64,000 nucleotides of DNA from Kondoa malvinella (GCA_039545315.1 BCIM01000014.1:62001-126000), one strand, 5' to 3'; shown: positions 49,365 to 59,180, numbered from the stretch's first letter. Numbers and translations are program-made. Notes: generated by a model not told the origin, from the letters alone.

Positions 49365-50793
49365 ATGTGCAGGCGAGCTCGTTTGGCGGAGATCTGCTGC
49401 CAAAACTGAAGCGTGTATTATAGACTTCTGGTGGTCAAGTCTGTTGTTCCTGTATCCTTGGCAGATCTCACGACAAGGCCTAGTGAGTTGCTGTATCGCA
49501 TTTTGTGAGGATTGGCTGACTTTCAGACAGACCGTAAGAGCATTATTGTTGCTGAGCGACCTGGGATTGATACTGGCATGACTCACAGACAGCATTATTG
49601 CTCAAGCATCTGACTGTCGTCTGAGGCTTGATGGAGGTCCTATCAATGCAGATGGGTAGGCCTCCAGGCCGTCGTTACCTCTTTCTTTCGCTCATGCGGT
49701 TGTCGACCAGTTTCGGCATAGGGTGGTGAGCTTGCTAATTCGCTCGCTTGTACAGAGCTAATTCATCTCAGGTATGATCCAACCTCACCTATCAACACGC
49801 CTTGTATCTTCCAAGCTATCACTCCTGCCTGGTGCGGAACGCCTGCTCATCAAGCTGAATTGTTCTGACACTGCTGCAGGTCCAATCGCAACCTGCATCG
49901 CATCGCAGAGAAAGTGCGCTCGCCTCTGGTCTACGCTCATGTGCGCGCTTCTACGACCGGATCATTAAGCGAAGAGAATTGTCACCCGTTCAATTATGGA
50001 TGTCTGCTATGGATGCATAACGGCGGTCAGCCTGATGCTTCACTTCTGTGGGACGACACTGAACCTTGACGTTAGGCGTGGCTGATTTTCAGCACAAGAT
50101 CAAGCGCAAACTGCAAAATGCGCTGTCGGATGATTTGTATAGTTTCCCTTCAGGCTCGACGGACAGCGAATGGGGTATTGAATTTCTACCTTCCTTTTCT
50201 ATGCCTGCTGACCTATATGACAGCCTTTGCCCTTTTCCTGCAACTCCTCTCTGGCCTAGTACCCGACTTGAACGCGTCTTCCTTCTCTTACTCGGTGCTC
50301 AAACAAGCCATGCTCCAAACCATCGCGATGCTCAACAAGTTTAGCAAGGAAGCTGGAGTTACTGAACCTTCTCTGCTCAATTTTGTGGTCACGGATGGTC
50401 ATGCGGTTATTGCTACTCGGTATATATCCAGTAAAACGGATGAGGCTGCCTCGCTTTACTTCAGGTCTGCTCTTACCTTTCTGATGGGTAGTCAGATACT
50501 GATTGCGATACAGCACGGGAACGAGTTTCGAAGAAGTTCCAGCTGGTTCTGGGACATATCGAATGCAAAAATACGACAAGAGAGAATCAATCATTCTGAT
50601 CGCTAGCGTACGTCTTTAATCGAGTCGGTCTCTTTGACATAGTTTGAGTGTACACGGACAGGAACCTCTTACTTTTGAGAAAGCGGATTGGCTGGAAATT
50701 TCCTCGCAGACTTTAATTGTTATCACACCCAAGGTGAGGTCTACTTGGAATAGCTGTCTGAGATGGCTTACCAGGGTTGGTTCTCATAGATGA
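49365..50793 (+). CDS. Class II glutamine amidotransferase-like protein (Dug3/YafJ type)
   Basis: An N-terminal nucleophile amidohydrolase of the class II glutamine amidotransferase group; Dug3 relatives act in glutathione breakdown. The catalytic Cys2 comes from a first exon of 8 nt (ATGTGCAG, 49365-49372), spliced with a GC donor to LLVVKSVVPVSLADLTTRP. Then SIIAQASDCRLRLDGGPINADG, DPTSPINTPCIFQAITPAW, SPLVYAHVRASTTG, NCHPFNYGCLLWMHNGG, SGSTDSEWAFALFLQLLSGL and LNFVVTDGHAVIATRY all fit. Late motifs are SEPLTFEKADWLEI and TLIVITPK. The end (stop about 50787-50793) depends on the last intron. The tiny first exon is inferred from family logic. It is divergent from the F-box gene. Confidence 0.75.
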
Positions 50794-51138
50794 ACTTGCT
50801 TCAAGTATGCTTTCGGTCACAAACTTGAAGACGTGCTAAGCCTCGAACAGATGCCTATCGTGGACGAATACTTTCAAAACACGTAAGTCTTTCACTAGAA
50901 AGCGCAATAACCGTCTAAGCGAGTTATTGCAGCGTACATCCACAACGAGATCGCAATTTCGCTGCGTCAAAAGGGTTTTCTTATGCTTCTGGCTCGACCA
51001 GATTGCGCAACACTTCGGTGCATGTCGCTTCCTGAAGTACGAGTTAAGGAGTAGGGATCGGGGAGGAAAGAGAAGAAGTAGCAAGCTGGAATTCCCTTGT
51101 CATTTCGATACCCCGAATATACACAACACGTCCACTTT
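50794..51138. other. Region between convergent amidotransferase gene and LSM5 remnant
   Basis: About 345 nt that would originally have separated the 3' ends of the amidotransferase and LSM5 genes. Open frames on both strands are short and unconvincing. No repeat or RNA gene seen. Confidence 0.3.
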
Positions 51139-51384
51139 CTACTCTGGTCCAGATCCTCCTGGAATAAGCTACACATGCCATCAGCTTGCATCATCTGCTG
51201 TATATATATAAAAGGACATACCATAGCAATGTTGTTCCCGTTTAGAAGCGTTTGCTTGAGTTTGTTCGTTATCCGCCCTTGCGGGGTGTTTTCGCTGCAG
51301 ATCGTAGGTATACTAGTAGTGCAGCATTCCGAAGAGTAGCTCACTATTCCGTAACATCATCCAGAACCATGTTCACATAGTCGT
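51139..51384 (-). pseudogene. LSM5: Orphaned 3' end of LSM5 (left of the element)
   Basis: Three exons (51345-51384, 51222-51294, 51139-51168) encode the second half of LSm5: DYVNMVLDDVTE, YENTPQGRITNKLKQTLLNG, NNIAM, LIPGGSGPE and a stop. This is closer to canonical LSm5 than the expressed 3' end at 57071-57345. The three 5' exons are absent: above 51384 the DNA is unrelated to LSM5. Similarity to the intact gene begins exactly at the 17-bp repeat. I read it as the original 3' part of LSM5, cut off from its promoter by the insertion. Exon lengths and phases are intact, so the separation is probably not very old. Confidence 0.85.
51368..51384. repeat. Left copy of 17-bp direct repeat (att-like)
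   Basis: catgttcacatagtcgt, identical to 57346-57362. On the minus strand it encodes DYVNM of LSm5 plus two bases of the preceding codon. Flanking bases differ on both sides (c before and t after here; a before and c after on the right), so the identity is exactly 17 bp. Confidence 0.9.
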
Positions 51385-51800
51385 TCTGACGCGACGTCCA
51401 CCTGGTTTACCAAGCCTGCGCATGCCGCCCATGCGACCTATATATACACGTTTCTGCCACCACAATGGCACTACCTGTGCAATCCCTCTACTTCTGCTAG
51501 TGCTCCTGCTCCAGACCTCACGCTCCTCGCCTTGACATTGACATTGTTGACTTTGCCAGATTTGTGAAGACGAAAGTCACACGCTCGCGCACCATCGCAG
51601 CTGCTCTACAGGCCCTGCAGATACGATGTCTCTGTATATTCTGCCCGTGATGACACACGAAACATCTCGTGTTCGTTCTAAACGTGTCCCAAATCTTCCT
51701 GCCTGCTATTCTTGGCAATTCTACAATTCTACTTCTCCTTTGCTTGCTTTCTCTCTGGTCGACCTTTGTTGGCGAGCATCCTGCATTCCCTATCCGCGTC

Positions 51801-54800
51801 ATGAGCCACTCGCTCTCTGAAGAACCAGACCTGCAAAATGGGTGGAAACGAGTGCGGCCCAATGGGACGACGCCTCAGCAACATAGGACAGCTTCGAGAA
51901 CATGGAACAATCAGCCTGAAATGCAAATGACGGACCTAGGTGAATATCTTCGTTATCCACATGGATAACGGTGGCTCAATTGTCCAATGCAGACTTTTAT
52001 GGCTCTCACAACACCACACAAAACGTTGCTCACAACGCTTTGACCGAAAGCCTGTCTGCAGAGCTCTACAATCGCTCTTATAATCCTTGCAGTAACAATG
52101 CGCCCAGCGTTCCAGTGCCGCAGACGATATATCCACCGCAAAACCGAGGGATGTCAACTTTCGGCCTCCAGGAGTCCGTCCCTGTTGGTTATGAGAGTGT
52201 CTATGTGAGGGTGCTGCTTCTCGCCATGCTCTCCATTTCTGACGCTTGATGGCTTGATGTGTCAGCCCGATCAAGCCACTACTCTTGACCCCAACCGTTT
52301 TATGCCTGTGGGCTATGACAGTCTATATGTAAGCGTGCCGCTCATTGCCATCAGCTCGTTCTCACAAAGTATAATGGCAGCTCGATCAAGGAATGCAATC
52401 TGATCAATTTCACTACGCACCACAGCCCGTTCAGTCTCTGAGGCCGGCCGAGCAGACAGCGAACAGACAAGCATCAGCCTCTTCTCTTTTCCTCGAACCA
52501 TCCGGCTCTTCCGCCCAATACACAAGTCAGTTTCTACCAACTGGTCCAAACTCGATGGCCTCGATCTCTCCGATGCCCACCATGTTCTGTGATCCAACAG
52601 TACAGGCCTTTCAGCAGCCAATGTCATTCGCTACACCGAATGCATTCTATCCAGATGAGCAGATTCCCACCGGTATGCCTTCTTACAACGTGCAACCCAC
52701 CTATCGCTTCGATCCATTCTACCTTCCGTTGCAAGAAGCTACAACACATATGTATCCGCTTCCGCCTCATACATCCGGTCTAGCTCGCTCTGGAGTAACA
52801 CCTCCAACCGAAGCTTCCAACTCTTCCGCCGCCACTCATCCTGATGGACAAGCACAGCAAGCAGACATTTCATCAAATCCGTCCAGACACCAGCCGGCTT
52901 TCGGATCTTCCCAACAAGGAAGCACCAGTATACCTCTGATAGGTCTCGACTCGAAAATGGCCCGGTCTATCGCTCGAATGCAGGCGACTGCTGAAGCGAG
53001 AAAATTGGAGTCTCGCCCAGCAGCTGTAGCGATGGAAGCTGAAGAACTTGGAAGAGGCAATTATTACGCCAAATTGACCTTTCAACGCCAGCGCGAGCAT
53101 GATCGCGTCAAGAACCTTTTCGTCTATTATTTAGCCAGCGCGAAACATCTCTCACAGGAAGAGGTGTTTCACCAATTCCTGGATCGGTCCGGGCCTCTGC
53201 AGAAGCTCAATCAAGGTATTCGTTGAATCAATTGCCCTGCCTACCTTTGAGCCTAATCTTCGGTCTAGGAGACTATATGGCATCCGCGAAGTGGCTTGCA
53301 TCCAGTCTTGAAGGTCGCGTTCGGCGGAGCCATGTCAGCAAAGGTCTACTTGCCGAGCAAGATCAAGATGATGATCTACCAGAACCTGTTCAAGCCAAGA
53401 GAATTGTCAGATATCTGCATACCTTATTACTGGCAATGAATCGTGCGACGGGCCATCATCATCTCTCCCGCGAGCAAAAACAGCAAGTGACCTTAGTAAG
53501 CTCGAGCGCTCTGATCCTTAGATTGCGGAGCTCAATTCAATATAGTATATCAAAACCGATTTAGCTGCAGAACACAATCTCGGCAAAAGCATGAAGCCAA
53601 AACCAATACCTACGCAATTGGATTTCTTGAACATTGTGCTCTCTGCGTACAGTAGTCGCCCAAATTTCAAGAGTGTGCATGATGTAAAGTCTCTCTTCTC
53701 TGCACGTCATTGCTGGCTTGATGTCGTTTTAAGCGGAATTCATTTCTCTTTGGTCTGTTCGCGATTGTGTATGGTTCAGCACGCGTCGGTGAAGTCTTCA
53801 AATCTTCAATCTACCAGACGCAACCTGAAGAGAAATGGGATGCTCTGCGCTGGGGGGGTAAGCCTTTTTGCCGCGTATTTGCGAAATCAGGCCAAGTCGA
53901 ATGTGTGCAACAGGACGTTGAGTTTTTCGCTGTTGGTCTCGCAAATGGGGAAACGATACTTTGCCTCCGTATCCGTTACCGTTTGTTGAAGGGCTATCGG
54001 GACGACCCATCAAAATTGTCAGTCTTTCCGTGCCTGGTTCTTTCTTCTCATACATGTACTAAGGTCATCTCAATGTGATAGCAAGGATGTTATTCTATAC
54101 CTCGATAGAGCACAGCCCATGCTCTGCCCAGTCCGCATTGGATATGCGCTGGCGATAAGTGACCTAATTTTCGACGATTCAATTACTTTGCGCCAAATCA
54201 GCTCTCTCAAGGTCAAACCCGGCCAAAAAGTGATCTTTCCAATGAAGAATGAATGTTTGTCTAGATTTGCCATTCGCTACTCCAGCTACGAGCATGGTCA
54301 GCTCGTTGTCTCTGACAAACCTGCCACTACGGCTCGTTTCAGCGAAGGCCTGAGCACCTGCTCGAAAGCCGCGGGCATAATACTCGGTAAGTAGAGAGCT
54401 GTTCACTGTATGCTGGGTTGCTTATGTCTTTCAATGCTCTCAGATAGTATACTTGGTGGTGCAGTGCGTAGAATGGCCGCCAACAGCTTGAATACCCCGG
54501 ATGTGACAGCGGAAGATCGCAAGGCAGCCGGGCAGCCGGGCATGTTGCTGCTTCGGCGATATTTGTGAGTTTGCTTCGTTTCACCGCACATCCAGTGAAT
54601 GTTTATGCCCTTTGTTGAGTCTTAGTCTTCCTACATGGCGAAAACCAGCCAACTTGATGCACAAAGTCTCTTCAACAATCGGCCCGAAAACCGTGAGACC
54701 ATCGCTGTACGTGAATTCTTGAAAATCGTTGGAGAAACAGATAATGATGAGAGCTATCAGCTGTCGGGCCGTTTGGGTACGGACATGGACATACCTGTAG

Positions 54801-56771
54801 CCGTTTCCGTGAAGGGGAGGAAAGAAGTCATGCGTAGCTTACAAGTCCTCAAAATGACTGAGGAAATCGAGAAGGTGTGATAGCACATTGCGCCGGGTCA
54901 CTTACCAAGCTAATATGTCGGCTTAGCTACTGGCCGAATTTCATTCAACTTATCCAGGAATGACTCAAGCCCAAGCTAGAGCTTTGAAGGAACCGCACTA
55001 TACTGAAATAGATCGGCTCAGAGTTGCACGAACTGGGTTGGTCAATCTGGCGTTGAAACAAAAATACATTGAGGAAGTCGAGGTTTTGATGAGGCAATAC
55101 AATCTCGATCTATTGGCTGAATCAGTCAGTCAAGTCCTTCTGGCATGCATTTTTCGAAAGCTCATGCATGCTGTAGGACATGTCTCAACTATTCAATTCC
55201 ACGGTGGACGCGCAGTGTGCACTTGCATCGGGAGACGACATGATCGATGTTCTCACAGCCATCGACACTTTTGATTTCAACACAGCCACCGTTTCCCAAG
55301 CGACCAGCTTGTTCCAAATTGAAGCCACAACACAACAAGATCTCTTAGATGAGATGCTGAATGAACCTTCGGAGAACGATCATGATGCAGAAGACGATGC
55401 AGAGACCGATGCAGAAAACGATTCCCAAGTCGATCCAGTTCACCTTCCGGCGTTGCCTTCCACTTCGTTGCTTCCTGGTGCTTTGACCGACGATAAGGCT
55501 GGCCGACGCCTAGTTGACTTGATGAAAAACACGGATCAAGACAACACCCTCGAAATCGTCGTATCTGCGCTGTTGGACCCAGCCTACCTCCCAAACTCTT
55601 TCCGCGTCGCTGTTTATGGTCGCGATGGCAGCAATCTACCCTCGCCCGATGGGTGTGCGACATGTTCAAAGACTGGCTTGTAAGTTTCGCTTGCATCGCC
55701 CTAGGCTGATCTCATCCCGAATCACAAGGACCAAACATACGGAGGCCATTAAGCATCGCGTCAAATGCGCCAAAGATGCAGCGATTGCAGACTTCGCTCG
55801 CTCTAGCCCTCTGTTCAGCGATTTCGTACCAAGTCTTTGCGCTATGTCAGACCTCCATGGCGGACTGAAACGAAGGAAAGCGCCCATGCTCACCGAAGTC
55901 GCCGAAGCAGCTGCACATTATACAGCGCATATCAAAGTCCAGCTGCGTACTGAAAAGATCGCTGCATTTTCGTGTTTCATTCCTGATTGTGGCGAAACGT
56001 CAGTCCTTCACTTGATACATGCGGTTTCTTTCACTTATCAGTAACATCAGGGGACTAAACACTTTGCTAATGCATCGTCGCCATTTGGAAGGATGTCATT
56101 CGATACCAACAGCAGGAAACGATAAGAGTACCTCACTACTTAAGATGGCTGGGCAGCAACTGGAATTCTGTCATCACTGCCAAGAGATGTAAGCGCTTTG
56201 TGCAAGCTTTGCACTGGCTTTCTCTGACGTGCTGGCTACAGTTTCTGTAGCTTGATAAGCTGGCGAGACCATTGCGAAAAGCACCTCGCCGGAATTTTGG
56301 AAAAGGCAACCCAAGACCCTACCATCTGGAATTACGTATACGAGCACAACCTTCTGGCAAGACCGGGTACCTGTCTTTTTTGCTGTATGGATGAAAGCCT
56401 GGATGTGACAGCTAAGGTTTACCAGTCAGTCTGTTTGCCCGATTGTGCGCAACTGTCTTTGACCAAATAATGACAGGTACGACAAATCGCCTTTCCCAGC
56501 TCATTTGCGAGACCATTTCTACAAATGGTTGAAGTCGCCGCCAGCCCAACTCATATGTCTGGCGCCTTCTTGTGGCCAACATCAACCATTTCAAGATCTC
56601 GCGGCGCTCGCGGCTCATGTTGTTGACTTCCACGAAATCAATGTGTGGGGGCTAGAGAGCAAAGCAAATGGAGGAGATCGAAAGCACTGGGATGGTGAGA
56701 TGGGATCTCTCGTTAGTACAGCGACGATGTACAAAAAGAAGCAGGAAGCAAAGAAGAAGGAGTCCACCTGA
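51801..56771 (+). pseudogene. DUF3435-like tyrosine recombinase with C-terminal zinc fingers, frameshifted
   Basis: About 15 exons. The N-terminal third is disordered, Gln/Ser/Pro-rich, with two near-identical exon ends (PVGYESVY and PVGYDSLY). The recombinase part has box I GSARVGEVF (Arg at 53782), KGYRDDPS, AQPMLCPVRIGYALAISDLIF, and box II AVRRMAANSL (Arg at 54467 or 54470). Then, one frame over, comes a GH (54538-54543) and SSYMAK (Tyr at 54632), followed by LDAQSLF. Arg, Arg, His and Tyr are thus all present, but an 8-bp tandem duplication at 54523-54538 throws the His and Tyr out of frame. The C-terminus has Cys/His clusters (CFIPDC, HLLMHRRHLEGCH, CHHC, CLFC, HLRDHF, CLAPSC, HVVDFH) like C2H2 fingers. 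DUF3435 proteins include Starship captains. Some introns are unresolved. Confidence 0.72.
54523..54538 (+). repeat. 8-bp tandem duplication (ggcagccg x2) in the recombinase
   Basis: ggcagccg is repeated head to tail and followed by ggca. With one copy the frame passes from box II into the GH motif and, through the intron 54565-54625, into the SSYMAK exon in phase 0. With two copies it does not. Upstream and downstream frames are both open over long stretches. Confidence 0.85.
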
Positions 56772-57070
56772 TCGTTTTGCTGTCAATCATTGTATATGAA
56801 GGTGATTTAACGCATTAGAGCATCGTAATGAATAGGAGATACCATCCTTAGCGAAATAGCTTGCGCCTTTGAATCCGCGCCTCATGCAGGATATGGCATC
56901 GCGAGAAGCAGATGCAAGACTCGGACGAGCATCGCTAAGATGTAAAGCAACGGAAATACTTCGGGTGAAGGCGCGATCATGAAAGATAGTTTCAAGGCCA
57001 AAACGGATGTGACATCTCAGGTACCTTTGATAACCAGAACCGTCGAATACATTTTGCGGAGTGCTGCGGT
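56772..57070. other. Short region between recombinase end and LSM5
   Basis: About 300 nt inside the element, between two convergent gene ends. No gene, repeat or RNA seen. It would hold the 3' UTRs of both genes. Confidence 0.3.
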
Positions 57071-57651
57071 CTAGAGCGGCACAGGTCCACTCCTGCACAG
57101 AACGTCAACAGCCGCAGCACGGAAGAGCAAATACACACACACCCTCCGGGTATTATCACTGCAATGATCAGCGTAGTCCCAGCGATGCATGGAGCACACT
57201 TACTAGCGATGTTATTGCCGTTCAAAAGCACGTCCTTGAGATGTGTTTGCTGGTAGCCTTGCGGTGATGTTTCGCTGGCGAACGTCAGCCAGGTCATTAC
57301 ACATGAGAGCGGCTATAATCACTATTCAATTGCGTTGACCAGGCACATGTTCACATAGTCGTCGAATCTGAGATCCATGTCATATCAGTCTGAGGCTCTG
57401 TTAGTTAGGCATGACGCCTAGGAAGGGCCTACCCTGCTAATGTGCCAGTGAATTCCTTTTCTGTAAGTTCCAGGAAGGCCTTGTCAGCGCTCAAAGAACG
57501 CAGACAGCCTGCCGAAACGGACCTGACTTCATAATGACCCAAATTTTGCTGCCAATGGCGCGGTCGATCAGCTCTGTCTCATTTCATCAGCTGAAGCACA
57601 GTCTCCAGATCTTCGATACTGACCTAGAGGCAATATTTGACTTCCGCTCAT
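57071..57651 (-). CDS. LSM5: U6 snRNA-associated Sm-like protein LSm5 (chimeric: host 5' exons, element 3' exons)
   Basis: LSm5 is a subunit of the Lsm2-8 ring on U6 snRNA and of the Lsm1-7 ring in mRNA decay. Seven exons (57624-57651, 57523-57573, 57433-57460, 57323-57367, 57204-57274, 57143-57158, 57071-57092) sum to 261 nt, 86 residues plus stop. The protein starts MSGSQILPLELIDRAIGSKI and continues IMKSEKEF, GFDDYVNM (Sm1), CLVNAIEYE, SPQGYQQTHL, LLNGNNIAM (Sm2), IIPGGSGPVPL. Residues 1-43 are canonical; after the 17-bp repeat the sequence diverges from the canonical version kept in the orphan at 51139-51384. The intron after IEY/TEY is at the same place in both 3' ends. The divergent neighbour starts 84 bp away, so a shared promoter is likely. 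Confidence 0.9.
57346..57362. repeat. Right copy of 17-bp direct repeat (att-like)
   Basis: catgttcacatagtcgt, identical to 51368-51384, within LSM5 exon 4. It lies at the junction between host 5' sequence (right) and element-supplied 3' sequence (left). Confidence 0.9.
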
Positions 57652-57735
57652 CCTGGCTGTTGGCGAAAAACGACGAAACACGCACAAGGCGAAATAGTCC
57701 AGGCTGCCCTTGCTTCAAGCTGTTATCGTGACTGT

Positions 57736-58368
57736 ATGGAAGAAACGTCTGCTACAACAGCGCACGACGGACTCTTGAGGTCTCTACTAGGCTGCAGAGC
57801 CGACAGCAACAAATTCACTTCCTTCCTCTCGAATCAAGGCTTGTCAGACCATCTAGGAAAAGACGTGAACGTGTACCCTGACTCCTTGTACATCAACTTC
57901 AAGTCTCGTGGGCTGTCTATCGTCTTTTCCCCCTCTGAGGGCTATAAACCAAAGTACTCTACTACATGGCAAGAACTGGACTTGTCAAAATTGCTATGCA
58001 CCGCTATAGACCTCTACAATGAACCAAGCGAAATGGCGCAGCGAAGAGCAAAGGCTGGTAACAGAGAGCTGTTCAGTCAATGTGATTTACCAATACTGCT
58101 CAAAGGCAAGAAAGAGCTGGAACTGAAGGCGGACACGAACGGTCGAGGGTTTATTGGAGCTTTTGGCGAGCCGAGTCGAAAAGGAGGGGAGTACGTAGGT
58201 ATATGGCTGGAATGGGTCAGTTTGGGTGTCAAGTGTGAATTGGACGCTCGAGGGAATCTGGCATGGGAGCGAGCAGCGGATGAAAGATGGACGGTAGTGA
58301 CACTACTTTCGAAAGGCGATCTGAAGGGTGAAGCCAACGAGGGAGAACATGATGATGTGATGCTGTAG
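57736..58368 (+). CDS. Conserved-looking hypothetical protein
   Basis: A single exon of 210 codons from MEETSATTAHDG. I do not recognise a named family. It has a compact, folded-looking core (LLRSLLGCRADSNKFTSFL, VNVYPDSLYINFKSRGLSIVF, LDLSKLLCTAIDLYNE, GAFGEPSRKGGEYVGIWLEW), which argues against a chance frame. The frame is open 33 codons further upstream, into the LSM5 start region, but the Met at 57736 is a better boundary. It is divergently arranged with LSM5. The function is unknown. Confidence 0.65.
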   Translation: MEETSATTAHDGLLRSLLGCRADSNKFTSFLSNQGLSDHLGKDVNVYPDSLYINFKSRGLSIVFSPSEGYKPKYSTTWQELDLSKLLCTAIDLYNEPSEMAQRRAKAGNRELFSQCDLPILLKGKKELELKADTNGRGFIGAFGEPSRKGGEYVGIWLEWVSLGVKCELDARGNLAWERAADERWTVVTLLSKGDLKGEANEGEHDDVML

Positions 58369-59180
58369 CAAGGATTTATCATTCTGGCAATCTTTCGATT
58401 GTAAGCTGTCACATTGACCAGACTTATCTTTCGGCTTTTTAACCATCTTGTCAAGATACCGTATTGAAGCTTCATGCTTGAGCCATTCGTCTCGCACTGC
58501 GAACTCGGCATCGTGGTCGCGCAGGTCCAAGCGAGGTCAGTTCTTCGCAAAATGTGTACATCTTGCGCTAATTGACATGCATTAGAGGATGTCCAACAGT
58601 CTACAACGCACAAGGACACGGGTGTGCGCTGGATGTGTTTGGTACTCGAGAAAGTCTACGCAAACAGAAGAATACAGCAAAGGCAGATAGTCGCGCCGCC
58701 AGCCAAGCAGCAATATCGCTTTTCGTCGAATCAGCACCTAGCCCATACGATCTCCCCAGTGGTATACGTACGGCTGCTCTGCGGCATTGACGAATTTACG
58801 AATTGCATGGCTTCGCGCTGAAGCATACGCTCGAGTCCTATGGATGGATCGCGACACATGAGCGAATAGGCAACCGCATCTCCCGCATCTGGCGGATGAC
58901 TATACAGGTGCTTCGCTATGCATGCAAGGCTGAAAGAAGAGCAACATTCTGGCGGAAAGATCATTGCAATGCACTAGGGTCTCACTAAGCTCAGAGCTGC
59001 GCAATCTGGCCACCGCCTCTCGTAACGGACTCTTTGTTCGCTAACCTCTCTTCGTCTGATGCATTATCCGAGTCGCCGCTCATCTCGGCTACTTGGCAGA
59101 GCCGCGTTTGTTTACCGAATTGCGGAGCATGGCCAAATTCAGCTTCCTCCCACCCTTTGCTCTCTACCAACATCCCCAAG
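58369..59180. other. Intergenic region with a possible minus-strand exon
   Basis: About 810 nt. Around 58400-58530 (-) a stretch reads RDEWLKHEASIRYLDKM and KKPKDKSGQ, which looks like a protein but lacks an ATG and has no upstream exon I can join. The SDR frame downstream is open to 59034 above its chosen start. Nothing else is recognised. Confidence 0.3.

Larger units (their letters stand above)
51368..57362. mobile_element. Integrative element inserted in LSM5, bounded by 17-bp repeats
   Basis: The segment between the repeats, about 5.98 kb per unit including one repeat copy, contains a DUF3435-like tyrosine recombinase gene and a spare LSM5 3' end in frame with the host 5' exons. No terminal inverted repeats are seen, which fits tyrosine-recombinase elements (Cryptons, Starships) that use short direct repeats. 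Removing one unit would rejoin the canonical LSM5. The recombinase frame is now broken, so the copy is probably immobile. The element assignment is an inference from gene structure; the repeats and exon positions are read directly. Confidence 0.75.

Noticed and set aside
51368..57362. Calling the element a Starship
   Set aside because: Starships are large, carry cargo and have the captain at one edge. This unit is about 6 kb with one gene and a gene-repair tail, so only a DUF3435-like relationship is claimed.
51368..57362. Terminal inverted repeats at the element ends
   Set aside because: The sequences just inside the two 17-bp repeats were compared in both orientations by eye and show no obvious inverted match.
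51139..57651. Plain tandem duplication of LSM5
   Set aside because: The left copy lacks all exons before the 17-bp repeat, and it is the more canonical copy over the part it has. A simple duplication does not explain the sharp start at the repeat or the recombinase in between. It is still kept as the main alternative.
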